Shown here one piece after another: positions 1 to 5,087 of a DNA stretch of 5,087 bases (its first letter is position 1; every line of letters starts with the position of its first letter). This DNA comes from Balneolaceae bacterium (lineage in GTDB: Bacteria > Bacteroidota > Rhodothermia > Balneolales > Balneolaceae), in assembly GCA_021767245.1 (NCBI GenBank), contig JAASTO010000187.1:1-5087 (forward strand), written 5' to 3'. A program made the translations under genes and the position numbers. The notes beneath the pieces were generated by a model. It had not been told where the DNA came from, did no database searches, and worked only from the letters and a program-made list of their open reading frames with translations.

Positions 1-1418
1 ACATCAAGCAATGCATTCGCTTCCGTTGCAAATTCAAGCGGTAATTCTTTCAGCACTTCCTTCACAAATCCGTTGATGATCATGGAAATGGCGTCTTGTT
101 CGCTGATTCCACGCTGCATCAGGTAAAAGATCTGCTCTTCCCCTACTCGAGAAGTTGAAGCCTCATGCTCCACACTTGCCGTTGGGTTTTGAGAAGATAT
201 GTAAGGGAATGTGTGTGCTCCACAAGTCTGACCGATCAACATCGAGTCACAGACGGAGTAGTTTCGGGCACCATCAGCCCCTTTGTTAATTTTAACCTCT
301 CCGCGATAGCTGTTGTTTGAGTGCCCAGCAGAAATCCCTTTAGATATGATCGTACTCTTGGTATTCTTACCAATGTGGATCATTTTGGTCCCTGTATCAG
401 CTTGCTGACGCTTAGTGGTCACAGCCACAGAGTAGAACTCACCAATGGAATTATCTCCCTGTAATATGACACTTGGGTATTTAAGAGTAACGGCGGATCC
501 GGTTTCAAGCTGAGTCCAGCTGATCTTGGAATTCTTACCGCGGCAGGCACCACGTTTAGTAACAAAGTTGTAAATACCGCCTTTACCTTCTTCATCACCG
601 GAATACCAGTTCTGAATGGTTGAGTATTTGATCTCAGCATTATCAAGGGCCACCAATTCAACAACAGCTGCGTGCAACTGATGTTCGTCATACATTGGTG
701 CCGTACACCCTTCCAGGTAACTCACGTGGGAGTTGTCCTCGGCTATAATGAGAGTTCTCTCAAACTGCCCGGAATTCATATTGTTGATTCTGAAATAAGT
801 GGATAGCTCCATCGGGCAGATAGTATCCTTTGGTACATAGCAAAAGGAACCATCAGAGAAAACTGCAGAATTCAGTGCTGCATAAAAATTATCACGAACG
901 GGAACCACAGATCCCATGTATTTCTTCACTAATTCAGGATGATTCTTAATCGCTTCAGAAATTGAGCAAAAGATCACACCGGCTTCAGCCAGTTTCTCTT
1001 TGAACGAGGTAAAAACAGATACACTATCAAAGACTGCATCCACAGCAACACCGGCCAGGGCTTTCTGCTCTTCTAAAGGGATACCGAGTTTATCGTAGGT
1101 CTCTCTAATCTTGGGGTCAACCTCATCCAGGCTATCCAGTTTTGGCTTGTTTTTAGGAGCCGAATAATACTGTAACGAATCAAATTTTGGTTTTTCGTAT
1201 TCAGCATTGAACCAATCCGGTTCTTCCATTTCTGTCCATGCACGGTAGGCCTTTAAACGGAATTCAAGCATCCATTCTGGTTCCTCTTTGCGCGCAGAAA
1301 GTTCCCGGATTATATCTTCGTTGATCCCTTTGGGAAAGTCTTCATATTCAACATCGGTACTGAAGCCATACTTATACTCCTCTCCGATCATTGACTCTAA
1401 GGCTTGCGTCTCGCTCAT
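1..1418 (-). CDS. sufB: SufB, Fe-S cluster assembly scaffold (3' end cut by window)
   Basis: SufB is the cytoplasmic scaffold subunit of the SufBC2D complex, where sulfur from SufS and iron are built into nascent Fe-S clusters. The frame reads 472 codons from the ATG at 1418 to the window edge with no stop, matching the family throughout. Landmarks include CPMELSTYFRIN (201-212), QFERTLIIAEDNSHVSYLEG (218-237), GDNSIGEFYSVAVTT (321-335), GISAGHSNNSYRGEVKI (361-377) and CGAHTFPY (399-406). By these motifs Cys238 (GCTAP), Cys390 (VCDSML) and His418-Glu419 (EHEAS) correspond to E. coli Cys254, Cys405 and His433-Glu434, the residues implicated in sulfur transfer and cluster building. The N-terminal cysteine cluster of the E. 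coli protein is absent (first Cys is 151), as in many homologues. About 8 C-terminal residues are missing. No Shine-Dalgarno is seen. Other suf genes would be expected beyond position 1 but are not visible. Identity is very secure. Confidence 0.98.
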   Translation of the reverse strand, partial: MSETQALESMIGEEYKYGFSTDVEYEDFPKGINEDIIRELSARKEEPEWMLEFRLKAYRAWTEMEEPDWFNAEYEKPKFDSLQYYSAPKNKPKLDSLDEVDPKIRETYDKLGIPLEEQKALAGVAVDAVFDSVSVFTSFKEKLAEAGVIFCSISEAIKNHPELVKKYMGSVVPVRDNFYAALNSAVFSDGSFCYVPKDTICPMELSTYFRINNMNSGQFERTLIIAEDNSHVSYLEGCTAPMYDEHQLHAAVVELVALDNAEIKYSTIQNWYSGDEEGKGGIYNFVTKRGACRGKNSKISWTQLETGSAVTLKYPSVILQGDNSIGEFYSVAVTTKRQQADTGTKMIHIGKNTKSTIISKGISAGHSNNSYRGEVKINKGADGARNYSVCDSMLIGQTCGAHTFPYISSQNPTASVEHEASTSRVGEEQIFYLMQRGISEQDAISMIINGFVKEVLKELPLEFATEANALLD

Positions 1419-1457
1419 TAGCTAATTAATGGTTTAAAAGTTTGGTCTTTGCGGCAC

Positions 1458-1500
1458 CCAAAAAAACATCCTTGTATTGCATTGCGTTCGATGTTTTTGG
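1458..1500 (-). promoter_or_regulatory. Possible hairpin in the sufB 5' leader
   Basis: On the minus strand CCAAAAACATC (1500-1490) can pair with GATGTTTTTTTGG (1470-1458): nine continuous base pairs, then two more outer pairs across a two-base bulge, closing a 19-base loop. It falls about 13 to 55 bases into the predicted sufB leader. The run of seven U lies inside the 3' arm, so it resembles a weak intrinsic terminator or attenuator, but the stem is mostly A-U. It matches no riboswitch class I recognise. The pairing is visible; any function is speculative. Confidence 0.35.
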
Positions 1501-1519
1501 AGCCTATTTAGAACGAGTA

Positions 1520-1551
1520 CAAATATACGAAAACTCCCTCTCTTAACTAAA
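1520..1551 (-). promoter_or_regulatory. Bacteroidota-type promoter for sufB
   Basis: On the minus strand TATATTTG (1527-1520) matches the Bacteroidota -7 consensus TAnnTTTG exactly. Twenty bases upstream lies TTTA (1551-1548), three of four matches to the -33 element TTTG. Transcription would start near 1513, giving a leader of about 95 bases before the sufB ATG. I saw no convincing palindromic operator (IscR or SufR type) over it. The -7 match and location are seen directly; promoter activity is inferred. Confidence 0.6.
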
Positions 1552-1595
1552 CCGAATTGATTGAGAATTTCTATGATATCAATCGGAAACAAACT

Positions 1596-2216
1596 ATGCC
1601 CCTCAAAGCCTGTGTTAAGAAGTCAAAACTATCCTATTTTAGAGATCGATCTTCAAAATTATCACACAACATCTTAATTGACTTGAAGAAACTTACGACC
1701 AAAGAAATACTTCAGGAAAATCTTTCCAGAACCGCTCCCGGTTACTTGAGGTCTCTAAAGATCCTGATCCCAAATGTCCGAAGTTTGCATAATGTTGGAT
1801 CCATTTTTCGTTCCGCTGATGCCTTTGGAATCTCTGAAATCATTCTGACAGGCATTACCCCTGCTCCACCCCGACCGGAGATCAACAAAACAGCAATTGG
1901 TGCAGAGGAATTTGTTGATTGGAGATATGAAGAGGATTCGTTAGAGGCCGTAGATGAACTGAAAAAAGAAGGTTACTATCTGATTGGATTAGAGCAAACT
2001 AATGACAGTACCGAACTCCCAGATTTCGAAGCAGATACGCATCCTAAAATGTGTATTGTTTTAGGCAGTGAAGTGGCAGGGATCGATGAAGAATTACTCC
2101 CATACATTGACGAATTTGTTGCGATTCCGCAATTTGGAAAAAAGCATTCCTTGAATGTATCAGTAGCTGCCGGAGTTATATTATATGCCATGCTTGAAAA
2201 GTTGTGGAAATCGTAG
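1596..2216 (+). CDS. TrmH/SpoU-family RNA 2'-O-methyltransferase
   Basis: A SPOUT-class enzyme predicted to transfer a methyl group from S-adenosylmethionine to a ribose 2'-OH in tRNA or rRNA. Numbering from the ATG at 1596 (206 aa), the three SpoU motifs are present. Motif 1, NVRSLHNVGSIFR (60-72), includes the conserved Asn and the catalytic-type Arg. Motif 2 is IVLGSEVAGI (154-163), with Val where many members have Gly. Motif 3, IPQFGKKHSLNVSVA (177-191), helps form the C-terminal trefoil knot that binds SAM. There is no added RNA-binding domain, as in short TrmH-type proteins. The start is uncertain. The frame is open to a TTG at 1557; 1596 is the first ATG; but recognisable family sequence begins only at KKLTTKEI, just after a TTG at 1683, which would give 177 aa. 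The exact target nucleotide cannot be told, so no symbol is given. Family assignment is secure. Confidence 0.93.
   Translation: MPLKACVKKSKLSYFRDRSSKLSHNILIDLKKLTTKEILQENLSRTAPGYLRSLKILIPNVRSLHNVGSIFRSADAFGISEIILTGITPAPPRPEINKTAIGAEEFVDWRYEEDSLEAVDELKKEGYYLIGLEQTNDSTELPDFEADTHPKMCIVLGSEVAGIDEELLPYIDEFVAIPQFGKKHSLNVSVAAGVILYAMLEKLWKS
1611..1642 (+). promoter_or_regulatory. Weak candidate promoter for the methyltransferase
   Basis: TATTTTAG (1635-1642) matches five of the six fixed bases of TAnnTTTG, and TGTG (1611-1614) lies 20 bases upstream in the place of the -33 TTTG. It would start transcription near 1649, inside the reading frame if the ATG at 1596 is used but ahead of the alternative TTG at 1683. 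It is reported because it bears on the start choice. Either box could be chance. Confidence 0.25.
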
Positions 2217-2284
2217 GAATTACGATCCTTTTAGAATGAATAACTTGGTTTTAAAAATTGTACAACTGTAGAAATTAAGAACAG

Positions 2285-3097
2285 ATGACCGACCCTAAAG
2301 AATTAATTGAGAAAGCAGAACGATTCATTAAACAACAACAGGATCTGTACGGTAAGTTTTCAGTGCCCATACCGGATGCAGTTGAACCTGAGGTAAGCCA
2401 GGAGAAGAAATCTGAAATTAATACCAAGTCAACAGGACCGCAGAGTTCAAATATTCAACACACAAAGGCAGAAGATCAGGAAACGGTTCAAACCGAAACT
2501 GAAAAACCGTTAAGTACACAAGAGAAAATAGTTGCCTGCCAAACTTTGGATGAATTAAGGAGGCTCTGTGAACAAGATCCTGATCTTCAAACCGACCTGG
2601 AAGATACCAATCTGGTATTCGGGGTGGGAAACCCGGATGCTGACCTCATGATCGTTGGGGAGGCTCCCGGTTATAATGAGGACCAACAGGGAGAGCCATT
2701 CGTAGGTGAAGCCGGTCAATTACTGGATAAGATCATGGGTGCCATTAATTTTAATCGCAATGACATATACATTGCCAATATACTGAAACATCGACCTCCC
2801 AATAACAGAGATCCTAAACCTGAAGAACGGGAAAAAAGCTTGCCTTATTTGTTGAGGCAAATTGAACTTGTGGATCCCAAGATCATTTTATGCGTTGGCA
2901 GAATTTCAGCAACCACCCTTTTAGATGAGGATACGTCACTCAGTAAGTTGAGAGGATCTTTTCACACGTTCCATGGCAGAGAACTTATGGCTACCTATCA
3001 CCCGGCGGCTCTGCTCAGAAATCCCAAATGGAAACGCCCAACCTGGGAAGACGTTCAAAAATTGAGAAAACGATATGACGAGTTGGGCGGCAGGTAA
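2285..3097 (+). CDS. Family-4-like uracil-DNA glycosylase lacking Fe-S cysteines
   Basis: Predicted to excise uracil from DNA, starting base-excision repair. The catalytic domain (about 105-270) follows the family 4 pattern: VFGVGNPDADLMIVGEAPG (111-129) continuing into NEDQQGEPFVGEAG (131-144), which holds the motif with the catalytic acidic residue; NILKHRPPNNR (165-175); and YHPAALLRNP (238-247) with the conserved His. Family 4 enzymes normally bind a [4Fe-4S] cluster through four Cys. Here the KCRPP Cys is His169, the Cys 16 residues later is Ser185, and the N-terminal CxxC pair is missing; Cys85 and Cys95 remain but lack that spacing. The protein is also longer than the usual 200 or so: residues 1-25 form a likely helix, and 26-80 are a hydrophilic Glu/Gln/Ser/Thr-rich, probably disordered linker. 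The ATG at 2285 is the first in frame and has no strong Shine-Dalgarno. It lies 68 bases after the methyltransferase. There is no UdgX-type insert. The family is secure; activity without the cluster is inferred. Confidence 0.93.
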   Translation: MTDPKELIEKAERFIKQQQDLYGKFSVPIPDAVEPEVSQEKKSEINTKSTGPQSSNIQHTKAEDQETVQTETEKPLSTQEKIVACQTLDELRRLCEQDPDLQTDLEDTNLVFGVGNPDADLMIVGEAPGYNEDQQGEPFVGEAGQLLDKIMGAINFNRNDIYIANILKHRPPNNRDPKPEEREKSLPYLLRQIELVDPKIILCVGRISATTLLDEDTSLSKLRGSFHTFHGRELMATYHPAALLRNPKWKRPTWEDVQKLRKRYDELGGR

Positions 3098-3115
3098 AGG
3101 ATAATGGTTGCTGAT

Positions 3116-3138
3116 ATTAAGCTTTTAAAAGGCTTAAT
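3116..3138 (+). other. Small AT-rich inverted repeat after the glycosylase gene
   Basis: ATTAAGC (3116-3122) and GCTTAAT (3132-3138) are perfect complements around a nine-base spacer, TTTTAAAAG, that is itself nearly self-complementary. It lies 18 bases past the glycosylase stop. The stem is AT-rich and no T-run follows, so it is a poor intrinsic terminator. It could be an RNA-stabilising 3' hairpin or chance. Confidence 0.3.
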
Positions 3139-3184
3139 AAATACCTTCAGGTTCAGGAACTTCGGTTCACCAATTTTCCTTTAG

Positions 3185-3982
3185 ATGGTAAAGATCAGCA
3201 CAACCCCGATCGAAGTGCCCAAATTACCCAAAAAATATGCATTTTTTGACCTATCAGATTATGGTCGTATCCCAGCCCGTATCATTGCTGAGTCTCTCAA
3301 ATCCACCAATATAACTCCGATACACATTACCATCTGGTTTGTGATTTCGGGCTTGATCGCAATTTATTGCATGATTATCGGGAATTATATATGTGCTGCT
3401 CTATTCCTGATCCTTAAATCCATACTGGATGCTGCTGACGGAGAATTGGCACGTGTGAAACAAAAGCCATCCTACACCGGTAGGTATTTAGATTCCATCT
3501 CTGATATAATTTTGAACTTCCTCATCGTGGCAACCATCTGGTTTATATCCGATACGAGTATTTACGTTGCAGTGATGGCATTTTTGGGAATACAGCTTCA
3601 GGGTACGCTTTACAACTACTACTATGTCATTCTCAGAACGAATGTTAAGGGAGATAACACGAGTCAGGTGTTTGAGGAAGAAGCTCCCGTTGCACTAAAA
3701 GGAGAAAAACAACGACATGTAGATGTCCTTTTTAATGTATATAAATTACTCTATGGCGGCTTCGACAGGATCATTTATACCATTGACCGGGAAGCACCAA
3801 AGTCCTCAACATTTCCTAAATGGTTTATGACCCCTTTGTCCGTCTTTGGTTTGGGTTTTCAGCTTCTATTGATCAGTATTATGCTGGTTGCAGGACTAAA
3901 AGATCTAATACTTCCTTTCTTTGCCTTTTTCTCTCTTCTTATCATCGTTTTTGTAGGAATCAGAAAATTTGCTATAACCTGA
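3185..3982 (+). CDS. CDP-alcohol phosphatidyltransferase family membrane enzyme
   Basis: An integral inner-membrane enzyme that transfers a phosphatidyl-type group from a CDP-activated lipid to an alcohol, releasing CMP, in phospholipid synthesis. The family signature D-x2-DG-x2-AR-x8-G-x3-D-x3-D is perfect at residues 82-107: D82, D85, G86, A89, R90, G99, D103 and D107. These acidic residues bind the divalent metals and CDP. Hydrophobic stretches suggest about six membrane segments, near 46-64, 66-80, 107-121, 126-148, 215-235 and 240-258. At 265 aa it is longer than many members, mainly because of a hydrophilic stretch of about 65 residues (150-214) between the fourth and fifth segments. 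The acceptor alcohol cannot be told from sequence: phosphatidylglycerophosphate, phosphatidylinositol-type or other synthases are possible, so no symbol is given. The ATG at 3185 is the first in frame and lies 87 bases after the glycosylase gene; neither a Shine-Dalgarno nor a promoter is obvious. Confidence 0.92.
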   Translation: MVKISTTPIEVPKLPKKYAFFDLSDYGRIPARIIAESLKSTNITPIHITIWFVISGLIAIYCMIIGNYICAALFLILKSILDAADGELARVKQKPSYTGRYLDSISDIILNFLIVATIWFISDTSIYVAVMAFLGIQLQGTLYNYYYVILRTNVKGDNTSQVFEEEAPVALKGEKQRHVDVLFNVYKLLYGGFDRIIYTIDREAPKSSTFPKWFMTPLSVFGLGFQLLLISIMLVAGLKDLILPFFAFFSLLIIVFVGIRKFAIT

Positions 3983-3992
3983 TTGCTCAATT

Positions 3993-4001
3993 TGTGGATA
4001 A
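3993..4001 (-). promoter_or_regulatory. Perfect DnaA-box sequence upstream of dnaB
   Basis: TGTGGATAA on the plus strand reads TTATCCACA on the minus strand, identical to the strong E. coli DnaA box. It lies 11 bases past the lipid enzyme's stop and about 100 bases before the dnaB ATG. I found no second perfect box in this gap, so this is not a cluster typical of an origin. DnaA binding, perhaps to control dnaB, is inferred. Confidence 0.45.
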
Positions 4002-4004
4002 ACC

Positions 4005-4025
4005 TGTTTAAAATTTGTTTAAAAA
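4005..4025 (+). repeat. AT-rich direct repeat with 11-base period
   Basis: TGTTTAAAA occurs at 4005-4013 and again at 4016-4024, one helical turn apart, just beside the DnaA-box sequence. The first copy overlaps a short inverted repeat, TAAAC-CT-GTTTA (3999-4010). In addition AAACCTGTT (4000-4008) has its exact complement AACAGGTTT at 4084-4092. These may be protein-binding sites or compositional chance in AT-rich DNA. Confidence 0.3.
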
Positions 4026-4053
4026 GAATCCCCATTCGGTCTGATTTTATACC

Positions 4054-4061
4054 TATTTTTG
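4054..4061 (+). promoter_or_regulatory. Candidate -7 promoter element for dnaB
   Basis: TATTTTTG matches the Bacteroidota -7 consensus TAnnTTTG exactly and lies 43 bases before the dnaB ATG, predicting a start near 4068 and a leader of about 37 bases. No TTTG is found at the usual distance of about 20 bases upstream, so the match rests on the -7 box and its position alone. Confidence 0.45.
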
Positions 4062-4104
4062 ATTTCTGAATTAGCACACGATCAACAGGTTTTCAGTAGT
4101 AAGC

Positions 4105-5087
4105 ATGGCAAAAAAATCCGGGTCATACAATAACAAATATCAACAATACGACACTCAGGAATTAGAGAAAGGTGGTCGCGTTCCGCCTCAGGCAGTTGAG
4201 GTTGAGGAAGCTGTTTTGGGGGCGATGCTGATCGAGCATGGTGCAGCAACTATTGCCCTTCAAATGCTGAAGCCAACTGATTTCTATAAAACGGCCAATC
4301 GTCACATTTTTGAGACTTTATCAAACCTGTATGAAAGAGATAATCCCCTGGATCTGCTGACGGTTGAAAATGAACTCAAGGATAATAACTTACTGGAAGT
4401 GTGCGGCGGCACTACTTATCTGTCTGACCTGACCCGATCCGTAAGTTCGTCAGCAAATATTGAGTACCATGCTCAGATCATCATTGAAAAAGCGATCAAA
4501 CGGAACCTTATCCTGGCAAGTAATGATGTGATCAAGGAAGCTTATGATACTACTTCCGATGCCTACGATGTTCTGGATCACGCAGAACAAAGTATCTTTG
4601 ATCTTTCCAATCAGAAAAGCCGCAGTTCAGCCGTACCGGTAGAAAAACTTTTGAAAGATACTCTTTCTTATCTGGAAGACCTGAGAGGAAAAGATTACGG
4701 TATTACCGGTGTTCCATCCGGTTTGGCTATAGATGAAATGACCGCCGGATGGCAAAAAGGAGATCTGGTGATCATTGCTGCCCGTCCCTCGATGGGTAAA
4801 ACGGCTTTTGTACTTACAGCAGCCCGTAATGCAGCCATGCATCCTGATGAAAATCTTAGAACCCCTATCGCCCTTTTTAGTCTCGAGATGTCCAATCAGT
4901 CATTGGTACAGCGTCTGTTAACCATGGAAGCAAGAGTACGTGCGGATGAAGCACGAAAGGGAACGCTAAAGGACGAAGATTTCAGGCGTCTGATTGATGC
5001 GGCAAGTCGCCTATTCAGTGCGGAAATATACATTGATGACACCCCCGGAATCAGTCTCATGGAACTACGTACAAAATGCCGCCGTCT
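4105..5087 (+). CDS. dnaB: DnaB replicative DNA helicase (3' end cut by window)
   Basis: DnaB is the hexameric, ATP-driven helicase that unwinds DNA at the replication fork and recruits primase. From the ATG at 4105 the frame reads 327 codons to the window end, about two thirds of the usual 450-530. After a short polar leader, the N-terminal domain begins at RVPPQAVEVEEAVLGAMLIE (25-44) and runs to about 170. A linker leads to the RecA-like ATPase core, starting at GITGVPSGLAIDEMTAGWQK (199-218). The Walker A motif is ARPSMGKTA (226-234) with Lys232 and Thr233. FSLEMS (258-263) carries the conserved Glu261 that activates water, and YIDDTPG (309-315) follows. Walker B and the DNA-binding loops lie beyond the window. 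No intein interrupts the visible part, including the P-loop, although inteins occur in some DnaB proteins such as that of Rhodothermus. The first in-frame ATG fits the family's N-terminus; no Shine-Dalgarno is seen. Confidence 0.97.
   Translation, partial: MAKKSGSYNNKYQQYDTQELEKGGRVPPQAVEVEEAVLGAMLIEHGAATIALQMLKPTDFYKTANRHIFETLSNLYERDNPLDLLTVENELKDNNLLEVCGGTTYLSDLTRSVSSSANIEYHAQIIIEKAIKRNLILASNDVIKEAYDTTSDAYDVLDHAEQSIFDLSNQKSRSSAVPVEKLLKDTLSYLEDLRGKDYGITGVPSGLAIDEMTAGWQKGDLVIIAARPSMGKTAFVLTAARNAAMHPDENLRTPIALFSLEMSNQSLVQRLLTMEARVRADEARKGTLKDEDFRRLIDAASRLFSAEIYIDDTPGISLMELRTKCRR

Noticed and set aside
419..691. Minus-strand open frame of 90 codons
   Set aside because: It lies inside sufB on the same strand in another frame, and the sufB frame is continuous and conserved throughout.
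1976..2191. Minus-strand open frame of 71 codons
   Set aside because: It is antisense to the methyltransferase's conserved motifs 2 and 3; no independent family signal.
3820..4077. Overlapping open frames on both strands at the end of the lipid enzyme gene (3820-4011 plus, 3859-4077 minus)
   Set aside because: Both mostly shadow the C-terminal membrane segments of the phosphatidyltransferase and resemble no protein family; the minus frame would also cover the DnaA box and dnaB promoter element.
3983..4104. Chromosomal replication origin
   Set aside because: Only one perfect DnaA box is present, the gap is 122 bases, and there is no dnaA or dnaN neighbour.
4627..4895. Two minus-strand open frames
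   Set aside because: Both are antisense to the DnaB linker and Walker A region, and they overlap each other in different frames.
4780..5087. Possible intein in DnaB
   Set aside because: DnaB genes often carry inteins near the P-loop, but the sequence runs uninterrupted from Walker A through SLEMS to DDTPG. Sites beyond the window cannot be judged.
1..5087. CRISPR array, insertion sequence, tRNA or rRNA gene
   Set aside because: No spaced direct repeats, terminal inverted repeats, transposase, tRNA-like or rRNA-like sequence was recognised by eye. A tRNA or Rfam scan would be needed to exclude small RNAs.

Overview
The window looks like an ordinary chromosomal segment of a Bacteroidota-type bacterium, most likely from the Balneolota/Rhodothermota side. 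Three points support this. The DNA is moderately AT-rich. The genes lack clear Shine-Dalgarno sequences. Two intergenic regions hold good matches to the Bacteroidota -7 promoter element TAnnTTTG. The lineage call is inferred from these traits and from protein style, not from a database search.

Layout: the left end (1-1418, minus strand) is nearly all of sufB, the core scaffold of the SUF iron-sulfur assembly system; only about the last 8 residues are cut off. A short divergent region (1419-1595) holds the sufB promoter and a possible leader hairpin. On the plus strand follow a SpoU/TrmH-family RNA 2'-O-methyltransferase (1596-2216, start uncertain), a family-4-like uracil-DNA glycosylase (2285-3097), a CDP-alcohol phosphatidyltransferase (3185-3982) and the first two thirds of the replicative helicase gene dnaB (4105-5087, cut by the window end). 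No stretch over 300 bases lacks a gene.

The plus-strand genes are separated by 68, 87 and 122 bases. The first three could share a transcript, but dnaB has its own candidate promoter. They do not form one pathway: RNA modification, base-excision repair, phospholipid synthesis and replication sit side by side, as is common for housekeeping genes.

Points worth a second look: (1) the uracil-DNA glycosylase keeps the family 4 catalytic motifs but has lost all four cysteines that normally hold a [4Fe-4S] cluster; (2) its N-terminus has a short helix with a sliding-clamp-like motif joined by a disordered linker; (3) a perfect DnaA-box sequence lies in the gap before dnaB; (4) the sufB leader can fold into a hairpin; (5) the methyltransferase probably starts later than its first ATG. 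I found no CRISPR array, mobile element, RNA gene or clear new multi-gene system.
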